From NCBI RefSeq assembly GCF_001854245.1, contig NZ_CP015381.1:2515001-2579000 (forward strand): a DNA stretch of 64,000 bases, given 5' to 3'. This DNA is from Desulfococcus multivorans. GTDB lineage: Bacteria; Desulfobacterota; Desulfobacteria; Desulfobacterales; Desulfococcaceae. Positions 29,224 to 36,439 of the stretch are shown here, one piece after another (the stretch's first letter is position 1; each line of letters starts with the position of its first letter). Both the position numbers and the translations under genes were made by a program. The notes under the pieces were generated by a model. The model saw nothing but the letters and a program-made list of their open reading frames with translations. It had not been told where the DNA came from and made no database searches.

Positions 29224-29392
29224 TGCGTCTTAAATACCGGATTCGATTATTTTGTCAGTATCATTATTATCTACAGTGGGTTATGTGCCTAATGCGTCTT
29301 GAAAATCCGAATGGATTACTTTGTCGCTATTTAGGTTTATTACAGGCTGTTATATTCCTTATGCGTCTTAAAAACACCTCCGGAACACTTTC
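29224..29392. repeat. Three repeats at exact 69-bp spacing inside the transposon
   Basis: TGCGTCTT begins at 29224, 29293 and 29362. The first two 69-bp units share further blocks (CCGRAT, TTTGTC, ATTA, GTTAT) and the third is partial. They lie between the zinc-protein gene and the CHC2 gene and overlap the last 15 codons of the former. Possible operator or transposase-binding array. Confidence 0.6.
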
Positions 29393-29806
29393 AGGATCGC
29401 CGCGTCGATCGAACGTTCGACAACCGTTTTTGGCGGGCGGCAAACCTGAATCGAGGCGCACTCGTGCCAGAATCTGCTCGATCAAATAATCGATAATGAT
29501 CAGATTTCTTTCGCCGAGTTCATCTTGTAAAATATCACGGGGAAGCTGAAGGTTGATTCGGCTGCCGGACAAATATCCACCCTGATCAGGCTCTGGAGGA
29601 CTGGCAGTTTGTTCAAGCTTCTTACTCAAATAATCGCTTTTGCTGTTGGCACAATGTCTACGATTCCATTCCGCGCATTTTCTGCGATGCCTTTCCTTTC
29701 GGCACTCAGGGCTGCAGGTCACCTGCCGGCCTTTTTGGCGCACATCCGGCAAAAACCATTTGCGGCAAATACTGCAGGGGCGCTTTCGGGGGCGACTGTT
29801 CGGCAT
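29327..29806 (-). CDS. Zinc-binding accessory protein of the transposon (first gene)
   Basis: 159 residues starting MPNSRPRKRPCSICRKWFLP. Cys-X2-Cys near residue 11 and TCSPECRKERHRRKCAEWNR near 30 make a probable zinc-binding DNA-recognition module with a strongly basic helix. The C-terminal half (INLQLPRDILQDELGERNLI) is helical. I recall similar short proteins beside transposons in this phylum but know no function. GGAG lies 9 bp before ATG 29806. Confidence 0.6.
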   Translation of the reverse strand: MPNSRPRKRPCSICRKWFLPDVRQKGRQVTCSPECRKERHRRKCAEWNRRHCANSKSDYLSKKLEQTASPPEPDQGGYLSGSRINLQLPRDILQDELGERNLIIIDYLIEQILARVRLDSGLPPAKNGCRTFDRRGDPESVPEVFLRRIRNITACNKPK

Positions 29807-29963
29807 TGTAATTTCTCCATGGACGAATATTTGGGCATGAAATTACAATCCGAATTTCATGGATTGAAAACATCTTTTGAAAACGGCGGGGTATGTGGCG
29901 GCGGGGTAGCGGGGTAAGTCGATAAATATTATGGGCGGGGTATTTTGGGGCGGGGTATGAAAA
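29807..29963. other. Upstream region of the transposon operon
   Basis: About 155 bp between the first transposon gene and its right end. GC-rich G-run repeats (GGCGGGGTA-type, four copies at about 29886-29957) stand out and may be regulatory. No gene is seen. Confidence 0.4.
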
Positions 29964-30024
29964 GCGTTACATTATTCCGTCACGAAATTGGTATGTAGGC
30001 GTTACACTATTCGGATCTTAGCAA
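29964..30024 (-). repeat. Right end of the transposon with two transposase-binding-like sites
   Basis: Inner site GCGTTACATTATTCCG at 29964-29979 and outer site GCGTTACACTATTCGG at 30001-30016, both inverted relative to the left end. The spacing of 37 bp differs from the 105 bp at the left end, an asymmetry like that of Tn7 and Mu ends. Confidence 0.7.
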
Positions 30025-30151
30025 TGCTTCCTAATCAAAAAAATAAATAAAGGTTAACAGACAATCTAATTAACTGTCAAATATTATTTAATTATTCAAC
30101 CTAAGAATTAATCGTTTATTAATTTGAGGCTTTATTGAGGTAATAAAAAAG

Positions 30152-30199
30152 GGACTACGAATCCGTAGGTCGCAAGTTCGAATCTTGCCGGGCGCGCCA
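30152..30199 (+). repeat. Right attachment-site repeat of the genomic island
   Basis: Perfect 48-bp copy of the 3' end of tRNA-Arg. It lacks the 5' half of the tRNA and so is not a functional gene. It marks the chromosomal junction (attR). Confidence 0.93.
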
Positions 30200-30208
30200 T
30201 AAAATATA

Positions 30209-30243
30209 AGGGTTTAGCCACATTCGGCTAAACCCTTTTTTTA
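30209..30243 (+). terminator. Original chromosomal terminator of tRNA-Arg
   Basis: Hairpin GGGTTTAGCC / GGCTAAACCC with a 6-base loop and seven T. Displaced 21.5 kb from tRNA-Arg by the island. Its loop side reads as the reverse complement of the copy at 8701-8735 except for one base. Confidence 0.85.
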
Positions 30244-30302
30244 TTTTTGCGTCTGCGCTGTCGGCAGCCCCAAGTGGTTATCTCCGGGGAGAAGCCGCAT
30301 TG

Positions 30303-30560
30303 CTATCTCTTTTTCCTTCTGAGTCTCGTTCCTGCAAGGCCCGCTAATCCAGTACCCAATAAGAGCAGGGAACAGGGTACTGGAACTGGTGAAGTGTTTT
30401 GCTCTCCATAAATGTTGACAGTGTAATAAAAGGCACCGAGGTCATCAACAGGTTTGAACTGGGGTGATGAAAATTCACTATTGAATGGCCCATAATTTTC
30501 ATTCTGGAAATATTCCGAGAAATTCTCAAATTTTATAGTGCTTGTAAAGCATTAAAGAAG
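30303..30560 (-). pseudogene. 3' fragment of a PEP-CTERM surface protein gene
   Basis: The minus-strand frame gives FENFSEYFQNENYGPFNSEF, and ends with TSPVPVPCSLLLLGTGLAGL then AGTRLRRKKR and a stop. That is a PEP-CTERM sorting tail: a VPVP-type motif, a hydrophobic helix rich in G/L and a basic end. The 5' part is missing; a stop closes the frame near 30560 and a transposase gene follows. PEP-CTERM normally implies an exosortase elsewhere in the genome. Confidence 0.75.
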
Positions 30561-30632
30561 AAAAAGCGGAACTTTTTTTCTCATATAAAGTATGGATATA
30601 ATGTTAGACTTCATTTTTAGGAGGTGCAATCC

Positions 30633-30878
30633 ATGCTTGATGGGAAAGGAAAGCCTGATGATAGTGGCTACAAGAGTCCTATAAGGAAGCTGGCTAAATT
30701 CTTTGAAAACAGTCGAGATAGCTGGAAGTCCAAATGTCAGGAAGCAAAATACAAGGCCAAGATGCTCCAGAACAAGCTCCGGTATCTTGAGAAGAGAAAA
30801 GCTGAGCTAAATAAAAGGGTGAAAAAGCTGGAAGAGGAGCTGCAAGAATATCGGCAAAAAAAAAACGATGACGGATAA
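30633..30878 (+). CDS. OrfA: short coiled-coil protein preceding a transposase
   Basis: 81-residue, highly charged coiled coil (RYLEKRKAELNKRVKKLEEE). ATG 30633 follows AGGAGGT (30619-30625) by 7 bp. The frame ends inside a run of ten A (30855-30864) and overlaps the transposase start by 11 bp, so the two are coupled. It may be a regulator or DNA-binding subunit of the element. Confidence 0.7.
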   Translation: MLDGKGKPDDSGYKSPIRKLAKFFENSRDSWKSKCQEAKYKAKMLQNKLRYLEKRKAELNKRVKKLEEELQEYRQKKNDDG

Positions 30879-32100
30879 CGCGATTGAGGCAAAATTCAAT
30901 CAGAGAGTTGCGTTTCATAAATATTCAGTTGCTCATATCACCCTATTTATTTCATTTGTATTATCCGGCTGTACGAGTCTGAGAGGAGCAAGTCGCGTTA
31001 TCGGCTCCATGTTATCTTTTTTAGAGCTGGGGCAGCCCGTTCCATCGTGGTACAGCGGTCGCCTGTGGTTGCTTCGTCTCGGGTACTATAAGCTCCATCG
31101 TGAACAGGAGTGGGCCGATGATTGGATCTGGATTGTCGACCATACAGTCCAGTCGGGTAGTGAGAAGTGCTTGGTTATTTTAGGTGTCCGTCAAAGCAAG
31201 TTACCGGAGAACGAGCTGTATTTATCATATGAAGATGCCGAACCAATTGCCTTGCTACCGGTAACCCATTCCAATGGCGAAATTGTTTACCGGCAACTTA
31301 CTCAAACTATCGAGAAAACCGGTCCACCCAGAGAAATAATCGGTGATCATGGAACCGACATAAAATCGGGGATTGAAAGATTCTGCCGGGATCATGAACA
31401 GACATGCTACATATATGATATCAAACATAAAGGTGCCGCCATACTGAAGCGCGAACTAAAAAATGACCCGCATTGGTCGGAGTTTATTCAATTGGCAGCG
31501 CAAACCGGCAAGAAAGTTCAGCAGACCTGTCTATCCGCTTTGGCGCCGCCAAATCAGAGAAGCAAGGCGCGGTATATGAATGTGGATAAACTTGTGAAAT
31601 GGGGGCAGGAGAAGCTTTGCTATCTGGACATGCTGAAATCCGAGCCTGACGACCGATTCCCTCCTCGGCAGGCTGATGATAAGCTCGGGTGGCTGAACGA
31701 ATATCGTGATCATCTTACAGAATGGCAGGATCTCATTGAGGTTGTCAAGACGGTGGAAGGCTACATAAAGTTTGTCGGGATATATCACGACAGCCATATC
31801 GATTTAAAAGAGGATCCGATCTTTAGCCCGCATACAGACAGGGCAAAGAGAGTCGGTGAGGAACTGCTCACTTTCATAGAGGAACAATCGCTGAAGGCAA
31901 AGCCGGGCGAGAGGCTGCTTGGAAGCAGCGAAATCATCGAATCGGTTTTTGGCAAATTGAAAAATTTGGAACAGGATCAAGTAAAAAGCGGTTTCACTGC
32001 AATGCTACTCAGCCTTGCAGCGGTTGTCTCAAAAACAAGTGTAACTATTCAGCCCGGTTTTACCGGCTCCTTGAAGTTTAAAGGAGATCGTGTTCTTTGA
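30868..32100 (+). CDS. OrfB: DDE-type transposase of an unassigned family
   Basis: 410 residues. Acidic residues in WIWIVDHTVQ (first Asp), EIIGDHGTDIK (second Asp) and SSEIIESVFGKLK (Glu) make a DDE triad in RNase H-fold order. LAPPNQRSKARYMNVDKLVK is a conserved stretch that I recall from unnamed transposases of Desulfobacterota and cyanobacteria. The ATG lies within orfA. The frame is intact. No terminal repeats could be located, partly because the next gene begins 9 bp after the stop. Confidence 0.75.
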   Translation: MTDNAIEAKFNQRVAFHKYSVAHITLFISFVLSGCTSLRGASRVIGSMLSFLELGQPVPSWYSGRLWLLRLGYYKLHREQEWADDWIWIVDHTVQSGSEKCLVILGVRQSKLPENELYLSYEDAEPIALLPVTHSNGEIVYRQLTQTIEKTGPPREIIGDHGTDIKSGIERFCRDHEQTCYIYDIKHKGAAILKRELKNDPHWSEFIQLAAQTGKKVQQTCLSALAPPNQRSKARYMNVDKLVKWGQEKLCYLDMLKSEPDDRFPPRQADDKLGWLNEYRDHLTEWQDLIEVVKTVEGYIKFVGIYHDSHIDLKEDPIFSPHTDRAKRVGEELLTFIEEQSLKAKPGERLLGSSEIIESVFGKLKNLEQDQVKSGFTAMLLSLAAVVSKTSVTIQPGFTGSLKFKGDRVL

Positions 32101-32109
32101 CAGTCGAAT

Positions 32110-33525
32110 CTACTCGTTCAGGAAGTCGGGCAGTTTGCCCTCAAACAAAAGGCGTAATGCAATGCTTGCCCTCACGCCATGCTTTCTGCATGTTGAAAGA
32201 TAACTTCTTACACGGCAGAAAATAGCCGCACCTTTCATGGAACGAAAGCATCCCGATATCTTTTGCTGGACCTTGGTCATCCGGATATCGTTTTCACCTT
32301 GATTGTTGGTGAAAGGAACTCTCTCGTCGTCCATGAATCGGAGCGTCTCATTTTCGTAATCGATGAGCCGCTCAAGAAGGTTTCTTGCCTTTGATCGTTT
32401 GAGGCGACCCCGCTTTCCATTTTTTTGGCTTTCATCCGGTGGCGGACACTCCTTTTGGGCTTCTTCCAGCAGCTTCCTGTACCGGAGTCTGAATTCCAGT
32501 GAGGCTCCCGGAGTCAGCTGACCTCCGGCATCATCCACTGCCTTGTTAATCTCCAGAAGCAATGCCCTGGTATCCCTCGCCCACTCCTGATGGTCCTGCT
32601 CCCATGCTCTTTGCAATTCCCGCAGATGGTGAGCGTTGCACAAGGCGTGCTCGCAGTCGAACTTGAAATACGGCTTCCAGTGGTCGTGGCAAAGTATCCC
32701 ATGAAAATTGGGCAGGATTCCCATTTCATTCATTGCATCAACCCCTCTTTTTTCATGAGGAAGGAAATAGGTCCAGTCGTCATTGGAAACACAATGGAGC
32801 CAGCGTCTTTTTCCGTCGATATTGATACCGGTTTCGTCGGCATGGCAGACGTCGGAGTTGATCAGCTTTGACCTTGCTATCGCATCGAAGGCTTCAAGCT
32901 TTTCATAAGCCTCTTCATTGAAGTTGAAAATCGAGCCGCCGCCGACCGGGATTCCTGCCTGATCCAGAAACGTCTCTTCGATCCGATTATACGGGATCAA
33001 CTGATACTGGGACAGATAGACCGAATGGGCTTTTAGGTTGATGCCGTATTGAACGGGTCGATTCACACCCTCGGGGAACGGGGCTGTATATCGCTTGCCG
33101 TTGGCATCCTCAAGAATTTGTGCCCGGTATTCTGTTACGATCTGCGAGATGTCGATATCGATAACCTGTCTGGCGTCATATCCCGCCTCCTTATAGTTTC
33201 CTTTGGGCAAGGTGGCGGGATCCAATGGGATGTCCTTGATGACATCAGGCTTTTCAACCCTTTTCAGGGTTGTACCGTTGTGTCCGGGTTGGCCGCCGCG
33301 CTTGTTTGCGCCGGGAGCTTTTTCCTTCTTCTTCCGATTCGGATCAGATGCCGGCGGTTTGCTGCTGTTACTGCTGTTGAGCCCCAAACGATTCAGCAAT
33401 AGCGCCACGAGAAGCAGCAAAAGTTCGACGGCTGCTTTCAGGGCAGGAGATACGTTTTGATCCTCGCCCAGCAAGCGCCTTGTATTTTTGACCGTTTCTT
33501 CGACATCTATTGCGTTTAACTTCAC
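32110..33525 (-). CDS. IS66-family transposase (TnpC type)
   Basis: 471 residues. The N-terminal leucine-rich and NSSNSSKPPASD segment, RGGQPGHNG, HADETGINIDGKRRW (first Asp), ILCHDHWKPYF (second Asp) and NNQGENDIRMTKVQQK (Glu) are all IS66 TnpC hallmarks. The frame is intact and there are no TnpA or TnpB genes beside it, as in the ISBst12 subgroup. Convergent with the preceding transposase, leaving only 9 bp (32101-32109) between stops. Confidence 0.92.
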   Translation of the reverse strand: MKLNAIDVEETVKNTRRLLGEDQNVSPALKAAVELLLLLVALLLNRLGLNSSNSSKPPASDPNRKKKEKAPGANKRGGQPGHNGTTLKRVEKPDVIKDIPLDPATLPKGNYKEAGYDARQVIDIDISQIVTEYRAQILEDANGKRYTAPFPEGVNRPVQYGINLKAHSVYLSQYQLIPYNRIEETFLDQAGIPVGGGSIFNFNEEAYEKLEAFDAIARSKLINSDVCHADETGINIDGKRRWLHCVSNDDWTYFLPHEKRGVDAMNEMGILPNFHGILCHDHWKPYFKFDCEHALCNAHHLRELQRAWEQDHQEWARDTRALLLEINKAVDDAGGQLTPGASLEFRLRYRKLLEEAQKECPPPDESQKNGKRGRLKRSKARNLLERLIDYENETLRFMDDERVPFTNNQGENDIRMTKVQQKISGCFRSMKGAAIFCRVRSYLSTCRKHGVRASIALRLLFEGKLPDFLNE

Positions 33526-33911
33526 TCATCACCTCGGAAATTCTGAGCCTGAATGAAGTTACTATAACACAGGTTTTTTGAACGGGTTTTTTCGCTCGAC
33601 GTTCCATTTTATCGGATTTTATTTTTCTTGTCAGGGTCAGGGACTATCGCCTAAGATTCTCGATCCAGGGACTCTTTGCTTAAGCCTGATGCCTCAAAAA
33701 TAGGCTGTTCTGAACTTCTAAAAGAAAATTCAAATTTTCACGAAAAGGCCTGTCAAGAAAAAAATGCGTCAATTTTAAGTTTTTTGCTGAATAGTTACAA
33801 ACAAGTCATGATGTCATCCAAAAGGCGCTTGAAACAGTTCCAACGAAAAAAGTGTTCGAATGGTATAAAAAGAATATCGGTCAATCTGTTCAATCGAAAA
33901 GGAAGGAGATC
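33526..33911. other. Degenerate intergenic region
   Basis: About 385 AT-rich bases upstream of the IS66-type gene. Short frames exist but none is recognisable. It presumably contains the right end of the IS66-type element, which I could not define. Confidence 0.4.
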
Positions 33912-33974
33912 ATGTCAATAGCCAGAAAGACGGAACAAAAATGGGATCAAAATACTACCGTTTTTCTAAACTGA
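33912..33974 (+). pseudogene. Ribosome site and first 20 codons of a broken gene
   Basis: GGAAGGAG (33901-33908) is followed by ATG 33912 and MSIARKTEQKWDQNTTVFLN, then a stop. The strong ribosome site suggests that this was the start of a real gene cut short. The 118-bp tandem duplication begins at its third codon. Not recognised. Confidence 0.35.
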
Positions 33975-34155
33975 TTTTCATCAGCCCACTTCTTATCCAT
34001 GACCTTTTGCACTTACCATCGGGTTAATTCTTTCAGCAGCCAGAAAGACGGAACAAAAATGGGATCAAAATACTACCGTTTTTCTAAACTGATTTTCATC
34101 AGCCCACTTCTTATCCATGACCTTTTGCACTTACCATCGGGTTAATTCTTTCAGC
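33920..34155. repeat. Perfect tandem duplication of 118 bp
   Basis: 33920-34037 and 34038-34155 are identical as far as I can read. The unit contains the end of the short frame above and the last codons of the group II intron maturase remnant. Identity without divergence suggests a recent event. Confidence 0.9.
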
Positions 34156-34277
34156 CAACTCCGGCAGCGTTGCCTGCGTACTACGGTTGATATTGAGATT
34201 TCGGATATTTTCGTTCATGCGCTTGAGAGATTTCCTACTGACAGCAGGATTGAATCCTGTGAATAAAAGCTTGCGGA
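34111..34277 (-). pseudogene. Remnant of a group II intron maturase (domain X)
   Basis: Minus-strand translation gives GFNPAVSRKSLKRMNENIRN, then NRSTQATLPELAERINPM before a stop at 34111. This matches the maturase region after the reverse-transcriptase domain, where FxGFxP, (R/K)I(R)xLxxxR, T and LAxxINPxxRGW occur. No reverse-transcriptase core or intron RNA domain V is nearby. Confidence 0.65.
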
Positions 34278-34278
34278 A

Positions 34279-34734
34279 TTATTTCCGCCTGTTCCTTTGA
34301 CGCTCACCACAAACGCTCCTTACGTCGAGAACAAGATCGGGCCGCCCCCGCCTGCGACGGAGATGATTGATGAACCGCAGCGTCGGACCCCGGGAGACAA
34401 TCCAACGTTCAAGCCGAAACTTGCCTGGGAAGTTCATGAGCCCGATCCCGATGATGATCGTCAGCACGCCTTGCCCCGGCAGCACCAGCATGACAATGCC
34501 CGCCATGACAAACACGCCCCCGATTACGTTTTTCACAATCCGGAGCAACAGCCATGCGAATGGGGAACGATGCCGGGTCCTGGATCTACTGGGGCGCTTT
34601 TGTCCGGCAAAGTAGTCTGCCGGAATCTGGATTACCAACCACGGAACAATGGCCAGAGCCGCTATGAATGTCACCAATGAAGCGCCCGCTATCCCCCATA
34701 AAATTGTCTCATGCGTCTGGATCCATCCGAGCAT
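34279..34734 (-). CDS. PGPGW-family transmembrane protein
   Basis: 151 residues with an N-terminal membrane helix (ILWGIAGASLVTFIAALAI) and a second hydrophobic region VKNVIGGVFVMAGIVMLVLP. The family motif GQGVLTIIIGIGLMNFPGK follows, in which PGQG replaces PGPG. The C-terminus is very basic. Inner-membrane, function unknown. It is an intact gene in an otherwise degenerate zone. Confidence 0.8.
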   Translation of the reverse strand: MLGWIQTHETILWGIAGASLVTFIAALAIVPWLVIQIPADYFAGQKRPSRSRTRHRSPFAWLLLRIVKNVIGGVFVMAGIVMLVLPGQGVLTIIIGIGLMNFPGKFRLERWIVSRGPTLRFINHLRRRRGRPDLVLDVRSVCGERQRNRRK

Positions 34735-34995
34735 ACGAACCCTCTGCCAATAATGCAGCTAACGCCCGCCGCTGAGGAAGTAACCCCCTTATGGGCGTTG
34801 GCTGAAATGACTTAAACAGATTTGCCCTATCGCAAATGGAATGCGATCTGAAACCCGACCTGCGGCCCTTGGGAACACCAAAAAACAAAATACGAGGCGC
34901 ATCACGACCAGGCTTATTTGCGCCCGGGAATTTCCATTCCAGGTTTTATTGTTGTGATTGTCTCTCTCCCTCAAATTTCAAGGAACAGCTCACCC
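34735..34995. other. Intergenic stretch without a recognisable gene
   Basis: About 260 bp. Short frames occur on both strands but show no family resemblance. It probably contains the promoter of the PGPGW gene. Confidence 0.4.
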
Positions 34996-35184
34996 TCAGT
35001 CGACATAGTTGATGGAGCCCTTTGGGGTGCGCTTCCCCAAAGTGAACTTATTCTCAGCCGCAGCATGTCCCACGATGACCGCTTCGCCCTTTTTTAATAT
35101 CCCCGATCTTTCGGCTGAAGCGACTTTTTGCGCTCTATCGATAGCGTATATTCGAGTCTCATTCCCGCATTTCCAATCCTTCAA
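34996..35184 (-). CDS. Doubtful 62-codon frame downstream of the hemerythrin gene
   Basis: Overlaps the hemerythrin 3' end by 26 bp and would start at TTG. The product contains RIYAIDRAQKVASAERSGIL and ends KRTPKGSINYVD. No ribosome site or family is seen, but amino-acid usage looks protein-like. It may be a real small gene or chance. Confidence 0.25.
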   Translation of the reverse strand: MKDWKCGNETRIYAIDRAQKVASAERSGILKKGEAVIVGHAAAENKFTLGKRTPKGSINYVD

Positions 35185-35698
35185 CCAGTGAGCTGTACTT
35201 CTCGTGAATCATCTTTTGATCGAACGCCAGGAACTCCGCCAGCATGGCCTGGTCCTCTTCATCGGTGAAATAGGCCCTCGATGACGGGAAAAACACCTTG
35301 TCTTCCTTCTCGATATGTTTTGGGTAAAACTCAATAAGAAATTGAAATTTATCGGCAATATCTGCCAAAGCTGTCTCGTCGCCATTCCGGTATCGATGAT
35401 TGGCGTCAACCAGAGCCTCGGTTGTCTGTCGCCCCAATACGTGTTCTTCGATCAGTTCATTCATGACTTGCCGATCCTCGGCGGACAATGGTTTCTTATT
35501 CATTTCCCGGAAAAGAATGTCTTCCTCCTTCCCGTGATGCGTCCGATCGGCGTACACCCGGATAAAATCAACCGCAACATCCACGAATACCGGATCTATC
35601 TTGTGTTTCGATTCGATTTTCGAGAGAACATCCTTGATGACCGAGAGCATTCGTTCAATAAGACGATGCTCGATCATGAGCGGACCACGTGCCTGCAT
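35159..35698 (-). CDS. Hemerythrin-like (HHE) domain protein
   Basis: Four-helix-bundle protein of 179 residues with a putative di-iron centre. Candidate ligands are spread over MIEHRLIERM (first His), RTHHGKEEDILF (His and Glu), EEHVLGRQ (His) and YPKHIEKEDKVFF (His and Glu), the canonical order. ATG 35698 has AGGAGGA upstream. Roles of the family include oxygen, NO or iron sensing and storage; which one applies here is not visible. Solitary. Confidence 0.9.
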   Translation of the reverse strand: MQARGPLMIEHRLIERMLSVIKDVLSKIESKHKIDPVFVDVAVDFIRVYADRTHHGKEEDILFREMNKKPLSAEDRQVMNELIEEHVLGRQTTEALVDANHRYRNGDETALADIADKFQFLIEFYPKHIEKEDKVFFPSSRAYFTDEEDQAMLAEFLAFDQKMIHEKYSSLVEGLEMRE

Positions 35699-35841
35699 GT
35701 TTCATTCCTCCTGTTTTTGTATTCCCGAACGGTGGGTTCAGCGAGCCGGACACCGAGACAATCAACGTGAGCTGTCCCTATGATGCCGAACACCATTTTG
35801 ACCAATCCGGCGCATTTCCGCCAGAATTTGGTTACGCCCCA

Positions 35842-35970
35842 TCATCCGAACTGTCCCATAGAATTCAGCCTCTTCCTGACAAATGACCCGTCGTAACCGG
35901 CGCCTGGGTGGCGCCGCCCCCGTTGCTCGTAGACCGACCCGATGATGTCCCCTGCGATTGCCCCAATCAT
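35842..35970 (-). pseudogene. N-terminal fragment of an ADP-ribosylglycohydrolase gene
   Basis: From ATG 35970, with GAGGAG upstream, the frame reads MIGAIAGDIIGSVYEQRGRR, the signature start of the DraG/ARH family, then diverges into unrelated sequence and stops at 35842 after 42 codons. The metal-binding TDDT motif and the rest of the enzyme are missing. The function would have been removal of ADP-ribose from proteins. Confidence 0.7.
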
Positions 35971-36439
35971 GCTTTTTGTCTCCTCGCTCGAACACTTTAC
36001 CCTGATCTAACGATTTTTGAACGCTTTTCGTCAATTTTGCTACCAAAAAATTTCAGCATGCCAAAATTTCAATCTCTCAAAACAAGAAAGCTCCGCCATC
36101 TCGCAGATAGGGAGCTTCATCAAAATGAATGCGTAGCAGATCGTCGAATCTGTGAAAGACTTCCGCAATAAGTCCAAAAAGGGCTGCGGTCCTCGGCCAT
36201 GCCCGAACCGCAGAGCGAGCGTACCCTCTGCCCCGGGGTACCTCTCCCTCAGCCCTAATTCACTCTGAAATGAAGAGCTCTGACCCCGTGATACGCAGGG
36301 GCACTCCCGTATGTCATGCCGACCAAATAATCTCCAACCCAGACAGCCGACGGGAAGGAAAGTATATACAGGGACAAGGTTGCAGATGGCGCGTGCGGGT
36401 CGTCTATGCTCAGGACATAGATTTGATTGCGGCTGTAAT
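35971..36439. other. Degenerate region with no intact gene
   Basis: About 470 bp. One minus-strand frame (36255-36446) reads YSRNQIYVLSIDDPHAPSAT and ends at a stop; it looks like the tail of a lost gene but I cannot name it. Nothing else is supported. Confidence 0.4.

Larger units (their letters stand above)
25562..30024. mobile_element. Mu/Tn7-like transposon of about 4.46 kb with five genes
   Basis: Ends share TAAGATYCGAATASTGTAACG in inverted orientation (from 25564 and back from 30022). They are flanked by a 7-bp direct repeat AATGCTT (25555-25561 and 30025-30031). A second inner copy of the end motif lies at each side (25676-25689 and 29964-29979). All five genes are on the minus strand: a Zn-binding protein, a CHC2 protein, an HTH-like protein, a DDE transposase and an AAA+ ATPase. 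Inserted 40 bp upstream of the island integrase gene. The exact end base is uncertain by one or two bases. Confidence 0.82.
8692..30199. mobile_element. Integrated genomic island (about 21.5 kb) in tRNA-Arg
   Basis: The region between two perfect 48-bp copies of the tRNA-Arg 3' end. It holds a phage-satellite-like replication module, a tyrosine integrase oriented away from the right end, Sel1 and cyclase-like cargo, several insertion sequences and an inner transposon. Much of the cargo is AT-rich compared with the flanking chromosome. The integrase has lost its catalytic C-terminus and the replication protein is broken by an IS, so the island is probably immobile unless helped in trans. Confidence 0.9.

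Noticed and set aside
29224-29392. Possible CRISPR array
   Set aside because: Only three 69-bp units with partial similarity, no constant repeat with variable spacers and no cas genes in the window.
30152-30199. Second tRNA-Arg gene
   Set aside because: The acceptor 5' strand and the D arm are missing, so it is the attR copy of the tRNA 3' end.
34735-34995. Minus-strand frame of 61 codons at 34789-34974
   Set aside because: No ribosome site, no family and Arg/Phe-rich chance composition.
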